NCBI GenBank assembly: GCA_943355055.1
Contig: CALREA010000002.1
Coordinates: forward strand, 1-64,000
Reading direction: 5' to 3'
DNA from: Candidatus Peribacteria bacterium
Lineage (GTDB): Bacteria; Patescibacteriota; Gracilibacteria; UBA1369; UBA12463
DNA: 64,000 bases
A program made the translations under genes and the position numbers. Below are positions 8,074 through 16,586 of the stretch, piece by piece. The notes under the pieces are model-generated. The model ran no database searches, was not told where the DNA came from, and saw nothing but the letters and a program-made list of their open reading frames with translations. Numbering within the stretch: the first letter of the stretch is position 1; each line of letters begins with the position of its first letter.

Positions 8074-8257
8074 CTTGCATGATTTTTCTTGTCCTGTCTG
8101 GCTGCATTGCTCGATGATTATAAATGTTTTCAATTCACCATTTTTCATCAACGGGTAGTGGTATATTTTTTTTGTCTCACAAAATATGGAATTGTGCAAA
8201 ACTCTTGCTTGGGGGCTAAGTCATCGTTACTATGGTGCGGCACTGTAAAATTTTTCT
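8074..8257. other. rseP-dnaA intergenic region
   Basis: 184 bases with the dnaA promoter at the right end. I found no cluster of DnaA boxes here, so an origin at this spot is not supported. Confidence 0.5.
8205..8233 (+). promoter_or_regulatory. Promoter of dnaA
   Basis: TTGCTT, 17 bases, TACTAT, placing the transcription start about 18 bases before the dnaA ATG at 8258. A second -10-like TAAAAT lies at 8246-8251, too close to the ATG to be useful unless the mRNA is nearly leaderless. Confidence 0.55.
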
Positions 8258-9724
8258 ATGCACGATTTGAATGAAGTGTGGCGCGGAGTGTTGAAAATTA
8301 TTGAGCAAACCATGCCTCGAAAAGTTTTCGTGACGTGGTTTCAGCATACGGCACCTATGTCTTATGAAAATGGCGTTTTTGTTATTGGTTTTCCTAATCC
8401 TTTTACCAAAGAATGGGTAGAAAAGCGTCACACGGCGCAAATATTTGACGCGCTCAAAATGAATTTCCTCGATTTGAAAGAGGTGAGGTTTACGGTTGAG
8501 TTGGGTTTGGCCAATCAAGATGATTTGAGAAAGATAGAATTAAAAGACGAATCACCGAAGCGCGCTCGTCGTGTGAGTGGAGGGCGTGAGGTGAGTTTTG
8601 GGGATGGTTTACGTAGCAAAGCTCTGCAGGATAAATACAAACTGAATTCGTTTATCACCGGACCGGCAAATCGCGTTCCTTATGCTGCGGCTCAGGCGGT
8701 TGCTACGAACCCGGGGGGTATTTATAATCCTTTCTTTGTGTATGGAAAAGTCGGACTCGGGAAGACGCACCTTCTCCAGGGAACGGGCAATGAGATTCTT
8801 CGGAACAATCCGGATGCGGTGGTTGTGTATATTACGTCTGAGCGTTTCGTTAACGAGGTTATCGAGTCGATTCGTACTCGACATATGAAGGAGTTCAAAG
8901 AGAAATATCGACGTGTTGATTGTCTGATTGTTGATGATATTCAGTTTTTCAGCTCCAAGACGACGAGTCAGGAAGAGTTTTTCCATACGTTTAATGATCT
9001 TTTTGATTCGGGTAAGCAACTCATCATCAGTTCCGATCGTTCTCCGAAAGAGTTGAATGACCTTGACGATCGATTAACGAGCCGATTTGGCATGGGTATG
9101 GTAGTGGAGGTTCAGCCTCCGGAATATGAGACGCGCCTCGCCATTTTGCAGAATAAGTGCATGACGGATGGTGTTATTATTGACGGCGAGGTGTTGAGCT
9201 GTATCGCCTACCATATCGAGGAGAGTGTGAGGGATTTGGAGGGCGTGCTCAAGTCAATTATAGCTGCCGTGAAACTTCAGGGACTCACTCCTACCGTTGA
9301 AATGGCCATGAATACCATCAAGCAGCTCCACAAGGCCGTCGATGTTCGTGAAGATTTTGTGAGTAGTGATCATGGTAGACTCTTGGGTTCCGGTGTTCCG
9401 AGTATTCCGGTTTCGGCATCCACTCGTAATTTCATCCGCAATGTAGATCATCTCATGACGACAGTAGCTAAGTATTTTAATATTTCTAAGGTGGATTTGA
9501 TAGGAGAAGATCGACGCAAGGAGATTTTGGTTCCTCGACAAATCTGTATGTATATCATACGAAAAGAGATGGATGAGGCGTATGAGAAGATCGGCGCGGA
9601 CTTTGGCGGAAAGAATCATACGACTGTCTTGCATGCTTGCCATAAAATTGAGAAGATGTTACAGACGGATCAGCGAATCGTTCGCGACCTCCATGCGATC
9701 AAGCAGGAGTTAGGTCTCGTCTAG
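8258..9724 (+). CDS. dnaA: Chromosomal replication initiator DnaA
   Basis: AAA+ ATPase that binds DnaA boxes and opens the origin. The 488 residues cover all four domains: domain I (start to ~90), linker, AAA+ core with Walker A (GKVGLGKTH), Walker B (LIVDDIQFF), sensor 1 region (ISSDRSPKELNDLDDRLTSR), and domain IV with the DNA-binding signature GGKNHTTVLHACHKI near the C-terminus. It is not next to dnaN, recF or gyrB, the order common in many bacteria. Instead it lies between the rseP operon and a FecR-like gene that starts seven bases downstream and may be cotranscribed. It has its own promoter. Confidence 0.98.
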   Translation: MHDLNEVWRGVLKIIEQTMPRKVFVTWFQHTAPMSYENGVFVIGFPNPFTKEWVEKRHTAQIFDALKMNFLDLKEVRFTVELGLANQDDLRKIELKDESPKRARRVSGGREVSFGDGLRSKALQDKYKLNSFITGPANRVPYAAAQAVATNPGGIYNPFFVYGKVGLGKTHLLQGTGNEILRNNPDAVVVYITSERFVNEVIESIRTRHMKEFKEKYRRVDCLIVDDIQFFSSKTTSQEEFFHTFNDLFDSGKQLIISSDRSPKELNDLDDRLTSRFGMGMVVEVQPPEYETRLAILQNKCMTDGVIIDGEVLSCIAYHIEESVRDLEGVLKSIIAAVKLQGLTPTVEMAMNTIKQLHKAVDVREDFVSSDHGRLLGSGVPSIPVSASTRNFIRNVDHLMTTVAKYFNISKVDLIGEDRRKEILVPRQICMYIIRKEMDEAYEKIGADFGGKNHTTVLHACHKIEKMLQTDQRIVRDLHAIKQELGLV

Positions 9725-9731
9725 CATTCTT

Positions 9732-10514
9732 ATGATGGTATATAGACCACATCGTACTGTTTCAGCCCACAGGGTTCACCGGAAACGTTTCACGGACTAC
9801 TTTCTCCCGCCTTTTTTGTTTATCGCGCTTGTGATTATTGTCATTCTCTCGGTACAGCTCTATCAGGCTATGTTTGTCGAGCACAAACCACTTGATGTTT
9901 TTCTCTATACGCTCCAGGGGAGGACGAAGCTTGTTGCCGCAGGAAGCCAGAATACTGACGATGCTTTAAACGAAATGCGCGTATTCAAAGGCGATGAAAT
10001 TACTACGGATATTTCCGGTCGAGCAGGGTTGAATTTTTTCAAAAGAGAGACTGTGCGATTTGATGAAAATACCACGATACTTCTCCAAGATGTGCTGCAG
10101 GATAAAAATCAGGATTCGTTTGATATTACTATGAAGAAGGGGCGTGCTTGGATTTTCGCCGAGGAGGTTCCGGGAATTGCTTTTGATATGTCGCTTCATA
10201 CTTCGCATCTTTCGCTCGAATCCCAGAATGGTATTTTTGAGGTGGAAGACTTCTCCTCTCGTAAGGGTGGTGAAATAGTGAGGGTCATGAAGGGCTCGGT
10301 AAAAGCTTCGATTATGATTACGAGTGATAGCGGCCCAAAAGAGGTTGAGACGGTTATTATTGAGGCCGGCCAGCAGTTTACGATGGACAATGTCGCATTA
10401 GCCGCCTATGAGAAATTCCAAAGTCCGGAGGTGATTGCTCCCATCGATCCAAAGTTTGTGGAAGATGAGTGGTATCTGTGGAATACCGGATTGGATGATG
10501 GAGATGGAAAATAA
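9732..10514 (+). CDS. FecR-like membrane-anchored protein
   Basis: Single N-terminal membrane helix (about residues 26-45, FLFIALVIIVILSVQLYQAMF) followed by a beta-rich extracytoplasmic part. The segment GDEITTDISGRAGLNFFKRETVRFDENTTILL matches the typical FecR pattern of a threshold phrase followed by SxAxLxF and strand repeats. FecR proteins elsewhere pass signals to ECF sigma factors, but many single-domain FecR proteins in other phyla have no known partner. No sigma-factor gene of that type is adjacent; dnaA precedes it by seven bases. It ends four bases from the convergent mltG stop. Fold call is moderately sure, function unknown. Confidence 0.7.
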   Translation: MMVYRPHRTVSAHRVHRKRFTDYFLPPFLFIALVIIVILSVQLYQAMFVEHKPLDVFLYTLQGRTKLVAAGSQNTDDALNEMRVFKGDEITTDISGRAGLNFFKRETVRFDENTTILLQDVLQDKNQDSFDITMKKGRAWIFAEEVPGIAFDMSLHTSHLSLESQNGIFEVEDFSSRKGGEIVRVMKGSVKASIMITSDSGPKEVETVIIEAGQQFTMDNVALAAYEKFQSPEVIAPIDPKFVEDEWYLWNTGLDDGDGK

Positions 10515-10518
10515 TGGA

Positions 10519-11559
10519 TTATTTCAGATATATTCCTCGATTTCTATTCTGCCCGTCATTCGAGTCGGCGTATATGGCTTTCCCGTCTTTTGGATTGGTA
10601 ATGTAGAACCAGTGAGAGGTTTTTTTTGGGTTGAGGGCGGCGAGAATGGCTTTGATTCCCGGATTACTGATCGGGCCGGGCGGGAGGCCTTTGCGGGTGT
10701 AGGTGTTGTAGGCGGAGTCCTGCTTCAGATCGTCTTTCGTAAGAGTTTTTTTATTCAATTCATAGAGAATGGTAGCGTCGATGTTTAGAAACCAGCCACT
10801 ATTCATTCGTTTCCATATGATCCCGGCGACAATAGGGAAGTCATCGTCGTGGCGCGCTTCCTTCTCGAGCATAGAGGCGACGGTAATGATTTCGAAGAGT
10901 TGCGCCGTATTTGCAGGAAGTTTTTTCTCGAAGTTTTTTAACATCTGATCAATCAGATCGGATGATGAGAAATTTCCGGTATCAATGCTGTAGGTATCAG
11001 GGAAGAGAAATCCTTCCAATGGAATATTTGTCGCGGACATCTGCTGTTTTTGGAGGAGGGGATAGGCATTATAATGATCAAATTTTTTCACCGTATCTAT
11101 AAACTCACCCGGCTCAATGAGTTGCCGATCTGCGAGTCTTTCGTCTATTTGCTTGACGGAAAAGCCTTCGGGAATGGCGATGGTATTTTTGAGTCCTTTA
11201 CTGCTCGTTATGGTCGTAGCGATGGTTTTGATGGACATGGATGGTGACGATTCAAACTCTCCCGCGATGATTTTTCCGTCTAAATTTTCAGATTCTATAT
11301 ATTTGGTAAAGTACGAACTGTTTTCGATCAGGCCCTTTGCCTCCAGCGTTTTGCCGACGTCTTTTGCTGAATCTCCTTTGTGGATGACGAATGAAACTTT
11401 TTTGTTCTTACTCGGGTCGTAACCGTTTTTTACGGCATGATTATACTGTATAGATGAATACAGCATGTAGGCTACTATCAAGCAACCTATTCCAATCATG
11501 GTCGTTGAAGTGGAAATTTTGCTTGTTTTTTTGCGTCGAGAGAGGGGAATGTAGCTCAT
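10519..11559 (-). CDS. mltG: Endolytic murein transglycosylase MltG (YceG-like)
   Basis: Cuts nascent glycan strands in the cell wall and is thought to set their length. An N-terminal membrane helix (MIGIGCLIVAYMLYSSI) anchors the protein with the catalytic part outside. Family landmarks are visible: LEGFLFPDTYSI, the probable catalytic Glu in VASMLEKEA, YNTYTRKGLPPGPISNPG, and HWFYITNPKDG near the C-terminus. Length of 346 is normal. It is followed on the same strand by nothing, since it is convergent with the FecR-like gene. Upstream, ybaB starts 335 bases further and ends 17 bases from the mltG start, so the two are likely cotranscribed in the order ybaB-mltG. Confidence 0.93.
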   Translation of the reverse strand: MSYIPLSRRKKTSKISTSTTMIGIGCLIVAYMLYSSIQYNHAVKNGYDPSKNKKVSFVIHKGDSAKDVGKTLEAKGLIENSSYFTKYIESENLDGKIIAGEFESSPSMSIKTIATTITSSKGLKNTIAIPEGFSVKQIDERLADRQLIEPGEFIDTVKKFDHYNAYPLLQKQQMSATNIPLEGFLFPDTYSIDTGNFSSSDLIDQMLKNFEKKLPANTAQLFEIITVASMLEKEARHDDDFPIVAGIIWKRMNSGWFLNIDATILYELNKKTLTKDDLKQDSAYNTYTRKGLPPGPISNPGIKAILAALNPKKTSHWFYITNPKDGKAIYADSNDGQNRNRGIYLK

Positions 11560-11576
11560 AGTTTTGGGAAAGGTTT

Positions 11577-11894
11577 TTATTCTGCTTTTTCCTCCGTTTC
11601 CGGTCCCTGACCCATTCCCATCATCGACATCACGCCCTTCATTTTCTCTGCGGCGATCTGTTGGCCTTTCTTCAGGCCCTTGTTAAAGGCCTTGAGAATG
11701 TTCTTCTGGAGGGCGTCTTTGCTTTGCATCGCCTCGTCCGAGATAGTGATATTAATGCACTCAAGTTCGGCATTTACCGTTATGACTACGCCATCCTCTT
11801 CAGCTTCAATGTGAATATTGGCCAGTTCTTTTTTAATCGTTTTAGCTTCCTTTTGAAGCTTGTACATGTCTTTTGCCTGTTGGAATACGCCCAT
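11577..11894 (-). CDS. YbaB/EbfC family nucleoid-associated protein
   Basis: Small DNA-binding protein of 105 residues, dimeric in known members. The first half is a charged helix (KDMYKLQKEAKTIKKELANI), followed by the characteristic strand pattern VVITVNAELECINITISDEAM and a second helix. The C-terminus is Met/Gly-rich (GVMSMMGMGQG), as is common in this family. In other bacteria ybaB is linked to dnaX-recR; here it is linked to mltG and divergent from rplY. Role presumably in nucleoid organisation. Confidence 0.88.
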   Translation of the reverse strand: MGVFQQAKDMYKLQKEAKTIKKELANIHIEAEEDGVVITVNAELECINITISDEAMQSKDALQKNILKAFNKGLKKGQQIAAEKMKGVMSMMGMGQGPETEEKAE

Positions 11895-11977
11895 GGTAAT
11901 GAGGTTAAAAAAATAGGGGAATTTTGCCTCCTGATTGTACGGAAGCTGACACGGAAGGTCAATTGTATACTTTCTAC

Positions 11978-12007
11978 TTGATTTTAAGCCTAGTTATTGG
12001 ATAGAAT
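11978..12007 (+). promoter_or_regulatory. Promoter of rplY
   Basis: TTGATT, 18 bases, TAGAAT, with the ATG of rplY about 37 bases downstream of the -10. Confidence 0.55.
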
Positions 12008-12043
12008 GCGCGCGCTTGTTATTTTTTCTTTTCATTTATTATT

Positions 12044-12742
12044 ATGGATACACTTGCCCTTGAAGCTCAATCACGAGATATGAAGGTTCGATCAGGTTCT
12101 CTCCGACGACTGAAGCGGATTCCCGCTGTTATTTACGGACCAGGCCAGGAGCCGGTGATGCTTTCTATGGATTATCAGACGTTCCGACGTGCTTATATTG
12201 CCGCCGGAGATACTTCTATTATTGATGTAGATCTAGACGGTGGAAAGAAGAAGTTCAAGGTTCTCGTACAGGACGTTCAGTTCCACCCTATCAATAGTAC
12301 GATTGCTCATGTGGATTTCTTAAACCTTCGCATGGATCACAAAGTTTCTACTTCGATCCCGGTTGAGGTTACGGGTGTTTCCCTTGCGGTCAAGGATCTT
12401 GTTGGCGTTTTAACCCTTATTACTCCATCTATCCGTGTTCGATGTCTTCCCGGGGATCTTATCAAATCGGTTGTTATTGATATTTCCGTTTTGAAAACCT
12501 TCCATGACGCTATCCATGTCAGCGACTTGAAGATGCCTTCTACGATTCAAATTCTCGATGATCTCGACCAGACGGTTGCTAACGTTCTTCCTCCACGTAA
12601 GGAGGCTGAGGTTGCGGCTGTTGCTGTTGCGGCTGTTGCTGCCGCGCCTACTGGCGCCCCTGCCGCTACGACCGGTGGTGCTGCAAAAGCTCCTGCAGCC
12701 AAAGGCGCTGCTCCTGCTGCTAAGGCTGGTGCGAAGAAGTAG
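12044..12742 (+). CDS. rplY: Large-subunit ribosomal protein bL25 (CTC/TL5 type) with Ala-rich tail
   Basis: Binds 5S rRNA in the 50S subunit. The N-terminal L25 domain is seen in RSGSLRRLKRIPAVIYGPGQEP, followed by QDVQFHPINSTIAHVDFLN and the second beta domain of the longer TL5/CTC form (SIPVEVTGVS, SIRVRCLPGDL). The last ~50 residues are almost only Ala, Pro, Gly, Thr and Lys, ending in KAGAKK, a flexible basic tail. It has its own promoter and a clear intrinsic terminator right behind it, so it is monocistronic. Confidence 0.95.
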   Translation: MDTLALEAQSRDMKVRSGSLRRLKRIPAVIYGPGQEPVMLSMDYQTFRRAYIAAGDTSIIDVDLDGGKKKFKVLVQDVQFHPINSTIAHVDFLNLRMDHKVSTSIPVEVTGVSLAVKDLVGVLTLITPSIRVRCLPGDLIKSVVIDISVLKTFHDAIHVSDLKMPSTIQILDDLDQTVANVLPPRKEAEVAAVAVAAVAAAPTGAPAATTGGAAKAPAAKGAAPAAKAGAKK

Positions 12743-12761
12743 TCCCCATATATTTTTAAAG

Positions 12762-12790
12762 CCACTTGCCGCAAGCAGGTGGTTTTTTTT
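12762..12790 (+). terminator. Intrinsic terminator of rplY
   Basis: Stem CCACTTGC / GCAGGTGG (one G-U pair) with a five-base loop, followed directly by eight T residues. One of few textbook terminators in the window. Confidence 0.85.
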
Positions 12791-12845
12791 GTGTTCTAAT
12801 GCAATTCTTCGGACGGCCAAGGCCTAGCAAGGTTTCTCTAGGGGA

Positions 12846-12875
12846 GCGTTTTATATTAGAAAAGGTACGAAAAAA
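12846..12875 (+). repeat. Flanking repeat, left copy
   Basis: 30 bases containing gagaaaaggta-like sequence (here ttagaaaaggtacgaaaaa). It matches 14146-14175 at 26 of 30 positions, in the same orientation and exactly 1300 bases apart. Together they bracket the secreted duplicated-domain protein and the shortened EVE gene. Confidence 0.8.
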
Positions 12876-12910
12876 TATTTGACGGAGCAGTAGAAGTAAA
12901 AGTGGAGTTC

Positions 12911-12916
12911 TTGACA
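12911..12916 (+). promoter_or_regulatory. Consensus -35 hexamer before the secreted repeat-domain gene
   Basis: A perfect TTGACA lies 50 bases before the ATG at 12967. The matching -10 is weak: gagtat at 17 bases or tatgaa at 20. A promoter is likely but its -10 is uncertain. Confidence 0.4.
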
Positions 12917-12966
12917 TGTATGGTCTATTCCTCGAGTATGAATATATATTTTCTCACTATCATAGT

Positions 12967-13875
12967 ATGAAATTTCAGAAATTTTTGCAGCTTGGTGTCG
13001 TGTTCACTTTTGCTCTGTCTCTTGTGATTCCTAGTGTATCCGCAGCAACACCAGCCGATGCGCTTGTAAAAGTTTCAGCAATTGATGCATCTGGAAATGG
13101 GGAACCTGTGTCGGTTTTGAATGCTTTCGTGAATATGTATAACATCACGGTAGTAAACAATGAGTATACGGGTGTCCTCGTCGCTACAATGTCTACGGGC
13201 AATAGCAGCGCTACCTTTACTGTAAAATCTGGAGAAGTGGTTGATTTTATGGCATTTGGAACCAAGGATGCCGCCGAAAAACAGAAGGTTTTTGTGAGTA
13301 ACGGTGTGCCTCCGTTGAAGAACTTTTCTGCGGATGATGGAATCGCCGGCGTTTGCCATACGAACGGTGTCGATTTTGGCAAAAAACTCGAGAGTGTGTC
13401 CGCCGCCTGTTTTGCAGCCATTCAGGTCAATATTACCGGTCCACTTCCTGTAGCTACTCCTTCCGTTAAGGGTAAAAATGTGATGTACAAGGTTCAGGTA
13501 ATTGAGAAAATGAACGAACAATCTAATGATCAAATCGTACTTCCATATCAGTACGTCAATATGTATGCGATCACGGTTGCAAATAATGAATATATTGGAA
13601 CATTCCTTAAGACGATGAAAACCGGAAAGAAAACCGGAGCTTCATTCAACGTAAAACCTGGTCAGGTTGTTGATTTTAGAGGTTACAGTACGAAGGCTCT
13701 TGCGAAGGGCGCGAAGGATTTTGTGAGCAATGGCGTACCTCCTATGAAGAACTTTTCTCCACTCTATGCTCCCGGACTTTGTCATACAAATGGAGTTGAT
13801 TCCAGCGTGAAGCTTGATCCTACTTCGAATACAACTATGTGCGGGAAGAAGGGGATTGTAGAACTTACGCAATAG
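12967..13875 (+). CDS. Secreted protein with tandemly duplicated domain, unknown family
   Basis: A 302-residue exported protein. The signal peptide is clear (KFLQLGVVFTFALSLVIPSVSA, cleavage after SAA or SA). The mature part is two copies of a ~130-residue domain. Both share VNMY.ITV.NNEY.G, VV DF followed by a Ser/Thr-Lys turn, FVSNGVPP(L/M)KNFS and CHTNGVD. Each copy has two cysteines, one in CHTNGVD and one about 20 residues later, suggesting one disulfide per domain. The strand-rich pattern suggests a beta sandwich. The track starts at 12916; the ATG at 12967 begins directly at the signal peptide. It is flanked, with the EVE remnant, by 30-bp direct repeats. I know no family for it; binding or adhesion is only a guess. 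Confidence 0.85.
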   Translation: MKFQKFLQLGVVFTFALSLVIPSVSAATPADALVKVSAIDASGNGEPVSVLNAFVNMYNITVVNNEYTGVLVATMSTGNSSATFTVKSGEVVDFMAFGTKDAAEKQKVFVSNGVPPLKNFSADDGIAGVCHTNGVDFGKKLESVSAACFAAIQVNITGPLPVATPSVKGKNVMYKVQVIEKMNEQSNDQIVLPYQYVNMYAITVANNEYIGTFLKTMKTGKKTGASFNVKPGQVVDFRGYSTKALAKGAKDFVSNGVPPMKNFSPLYAPGLCHTNGVDSSVKLDPTSNTTMCGKKGIVELTQ

Positions 13876-13885
13876 AACTTCTTTC

Positions 13886-14125
13886 ATGAACTATTGGATT
13901 TTAAAAAGTGAACCGGAAGCGTATGCATGGGATACCCTGATGTGCGAGAAGAAGACGCCATGGAATGGGGTGAGAAATTATCAGGCTCGGAATAATCTCG
14001 CTGCGATGAGAATGGGGGATTTGGCTCTTTTTTATCATTCTGGCGCTGAGCGTCGAGTGGTAGGCGTGAGTCATACCCAAAAGGAGTTTGAAATCATTTT
14101 GAAGTTGGGACGAACAGAGGTGTAG
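13886..14125 (+). pseudogene. EVE (PUA-like) domain protein with internal deletion
   Basis: The first ~60 residues are a typical EVE domain start: MNYWILKSEPEAYAWDTL, then WNGVRNYQARNNLAAMRMGDLALFYHS and VVGVS. EVE proteins, often near 140-155 residues, recognise modified bases in nucleic acid. Here, just after VVGVS, the sequence passes directly into QKEFEIILKLG, which resembles the extreme C-terminus of EVE proteins (..TPEEFEIILxLG). The middle ~60-70 residues are missing while the frame is kept. This looks like an in-frame internal deletion in a decaying gene, or a minimal EVE variant. It starts ten bases behind the secreted-protein gene and lies within the repeat-flanked module. Confidence 0.7.
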
Positions 14126-14145
14126 AAAGCAGTATGGTCGACCAT

Positions 14146-14175
14146 GCATTTTATATGAGAAAAGGTATGAAAAAC
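14146..14175 (+). repeat. Flanking repeat, right copy
   Basis: Contains gagaaaaggtatgaaaaa and matches 12846-12875 with four substitutions in 30 bases. It begins 20 bases after the stop of the shortened EVE gene. Confidence 0.8.
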
Positions 14176-14301
14176 GTACCTAAACTAATATAGAATGTAT
14201 AAACGGGGAAATTATTCTTTGATACAATAGGAGTAGAATATGTCTATGACAGCTTGTTTTGACAGTATCCGGTAGTCTGGGCAGAAAAGTGTATATAAAA
14301 A

Positions 14302-14335
14302 GAAGGGCCTCTTACTTGAGCACCCTTCATTTTTT
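14302..14335. terminator. Intrinsic terminator, usable from both strands
   Basis: Stem GAAGGG...CTC / GAG...CCCTTC with a six-base loop. It is followed by T residues on the minus strand (behind hppA) and by attttttgg on the plus strand (behind the repeat-flanked module). Confidence 0.7.
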
Positions 14336-14362
14336 GGAATCGAAAACGGGATCCGAGCTCTG

Positions 14363-16438
14363 TTACTTCAACCAATAGCTTGTTGCGATGATCGGAGCGA
14401 TGATGACGGCGATCGTGTTGATAACTTTGATCAGCGCGTTTAGCGCTGGTCCTGCTGTGTCCTTGAAGGGGTCGCCAACGGTGTCGCCAACGACGGCGGC
14501 TTTGTGAGCGTCTGAACCTTTGCCTCCGAAGTTTCCATCTTCAACGTATTTTTTCGCATTGTCCCATGCTGCTCCACCGGTGGACATGAAGAGTGCCATC
14601 AGGAATCCGCTCAAGATCACACCTGCGAGCAGGCCTCCAAGAGCCTGAGGACCGAGGATGAATCCAACGACGACAGGTGAGAGGACGGCCATTACAGCTG
14701 GAAGAACCATTTCTTTGAGCGCTGCCTTCGTGACGATATCAACGCAACGGCCATAGAGTGGTTTTCCTGTTCCCTCCATGATTCCTGGGATTTCTCGGAA
14801 CTGCTTACGGACTTCTTCGACGACGGCGTGGGCGGCCTTGCCAACGGACTTCATGCACATAGCGGAGAAGGCGAATGGGAGGAGTCCACCAATCATGAGT
14901 CCGATGAGGACGATGTGGTTGCTGATATCAAATGTGATGGCCTGACTGCCAGAATGTTTGGTGAGCTCGGATGTGAAGGCTTGGAAGAGCACGAGCGCAG
15001 CGAGTGCGGCGGATCCAACAGCGTAACCTTTTGTTACAGCCTTTGTTGTATTTCCTACGGCATCGAGTGCATCTGTGATCTTGCGTACGTCTGCGGGCAT
15101 CTTCGTCATTTCGGCTATCCCACCAGCATTGTCTGTGATAGGTCCGTATGAATCGGTAGCGATGACCATTCCTGTCGTGGAAAGCATGGCTACTGCAGCG
15201 ACGGCGATACCATAAATACCACTTTCAACAGCCGATGATGTTGAACCGAAATAGTATGCGAGATAAATTCCCAGAATGATAACGAGTGTTGGCATAATCG
15301 TCGACTGAAGGCCGACAGCGAGACCGGCGATGAGGTTGGTACCTGCGCCTGTTGCTGAAGCCTTTGCGATTCCTTTGACTGGTCCGTATTCCTTTGCGGT
15401 GTAGTATTCCGTTATCACATTGATAGCCAATGTAATTCCAATACCTACGAGGGCTGCGTAGAAGATTTTGATATCGCCGATCATGATGTCTGTAGCGAAA
15501 TAGAACCCGATAGCGGAAATAATTCCGGTCACAATCATACCCTTATACAGCGCTCCCATGATGTTCTGCGAACGACCGAGTCGTACGAACCATGTTCCTA
15601 CGATGGATGCGATAACGGCAATACCTCCGAGTACGAGGGGATAAATAATTCCTTTTTCTCCGATGGATCCTGTCAGGGTGGATGCTGCGAGAATCATGGC
15701 GGCGATCAGTGTTACCGCATATGTTTCGAAGAGGTCAGCCCCCATACCGGCGCAATCTCCAACGTTATCTCCTACGTTATCGGCGATGACGGCTGGATTT
15801 CTTGGATCGTCCTCCGGAATGTTCTTTTCAACTTTTCCTACGAGGTCAGCCCCTACGTCTGCTGCTTTCGTGAAGATACCTCCACCAACACGAGCGAAGA
15901 GAGAAATAAGTGATGCACCAAAACCGAATCCAACGAGGATGTTTGTGGTCTCACTAACCGGGATATTCAGAACAGATGTGTAGAAATAATAAAATCCGCT
16001 CACACCCAATAGGGCGAGACCTACGACGGAGAGACCGGTAACGGCACCACCATTGAAGGCGACGCTCAGGGCTTCTTTGATTCCTTTTCTTGCAGCTTCG
16101 GCAGTTCGGACGTTTGCCCGTACCGAGACGCTCATACCAATATACCCCGCTAAAGCTGAAAAGAGGGCTCCAACGATGAAGCTCACAGCGGTCCAGAGGT
16201 TGTTATTATAACTTCCCTTTGGGATAATGAGGTAGAGAACAACGAAAATAAGAATGCCAAAGAAGCCCATTGTCAGGCTCTGTCGGTTCAAATATGCTGT
16301 CGCGCCTTCCTGGATGGCCTTGGCGATGGCCTGCATTTCTTTGTTCCCGGATGGCTGTTTTACCACCCACATAATGAGAAAAATGGCATATACAAGCGCT
16401 AAAATGCTTATGCCGAGTGCGGCGAGTACCTCATTCAT
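14363..16438 (-). CDS. hppA: Membrane-bound proton-translocating pyrophosphatase
   Basis: Integral membrane enzyme that couples hydrolysis of pyrophosphate to ion pumping, giving a fermentative cell a membrane gradient from biosynthetic PPi. At 691 residues with about 16 membrane segments it has family length. The substrate-site signatures are intact: [21 protein letters not shown], and near the C-terminus [15 protein letters not shown] and [21 protein letters not shown]. The diagnostic segment reads [10 protein letters not shown], with Lys and Thr where potassium-dependent enzymes have Ala and Gly, so this should be the K+-independent, H+-pumping class. It is a single-gene unit with a terminator behind it. 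Confidence 0.96.
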   Translation of the reverse strand: MNEVLAALGISILALVYAIFLIMWVVKQPSGNKEMQAIAKAIQEGATAYLNRQSLTMGFFGILIFVVLYLIIPKGSYNNNLWTAVSFIVGALFSALAGYIGMSVSVRANVRTAEAARKGIKEALSVAFNGGAVTGLSVVGLALLGVSGFYYFYTSVLNIPVSETTNILVGFGFGASLISLFARVGGGIFTKAADVGADLVGKVEKNIPEDDPRNPAVIADNVGDNVGDCAGMGADLFETYAVTLIAAMILAASTLTGSIGEKGIIYPLVLGGIAVIASIVGTWFVRLGRSQNIMGALYKGMIVTGIISAIGFYFATDIMIGDIKIFYAALVGIGITLAINVITEYYTAKEYGPVKGIAKASATGAGTNLIAGLAVGLQSTIMPTLVIILGIYLAYYFGSTSSAVESGIYGIAVAAVAMLSTTGMVIATDSYGPITDNAGGIAEMTKMPADVRKITDALDAVGNTTKAVTKGYAVGSAALAALVLFQAFTSELTKHSGSQAITFDISNHIVLIGLMIGGLLPFAFSAMCMKSVGKAAHAVVEEVRKQFREIPGIMEGTGKPLYGRCVDIVTKAALKEMVLPAVMAVLSPVVVGFILGPQALGGLLAGVILSGFLMALFMSTGGAAWDNAKKYVEDGNFGGKGSDAHKAAVVGDTVGDPFKDTAGPALNALIKVINTIAVIIAPIIATSYWLK

Positions 16439-16547
16439 AGAAGAAAAGGGTTAAAAATAAGGGGTTACTAGTTTTTGCTGGCCTATTGTAAGGCAAAAAC
16501 GCCTATAATGACTAAAAAAGAGAGTGGCATTTTTGCGCATATTATGG

Positions 16548-16553
16548 TATAAT
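16548..16553 (+). promoter_or_regulatory. Extended -10 promoter before the 381-aa membrane protein
   Basis: TGG precedes TATAAT, an extended -10 arrangement, 33 bases before the ATG at 16587. The -35 region (tggcat) is weak. Another TATAAT lies at 16504-16509. Confidence 0.5.
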
Positions 16554-16586
16554 TCCCTGATATCACCGATTCTTTTATGGCTACTT

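Noticed and set aside
8074-8257. Replication origin next to dnaA
   Set aside because: No cluster of DnaA boxes or clear AT-rich 13-mers seen; dnaN is not adjacent. A skew plot of the full genome would be needed.
12410-12827. Three overlapping ORFs opposite or out of frame with rplY
   Set aside because: They are shadows of the Ala-rich GC-biased rplY tail, with low-complexity Arg/Leu translations.
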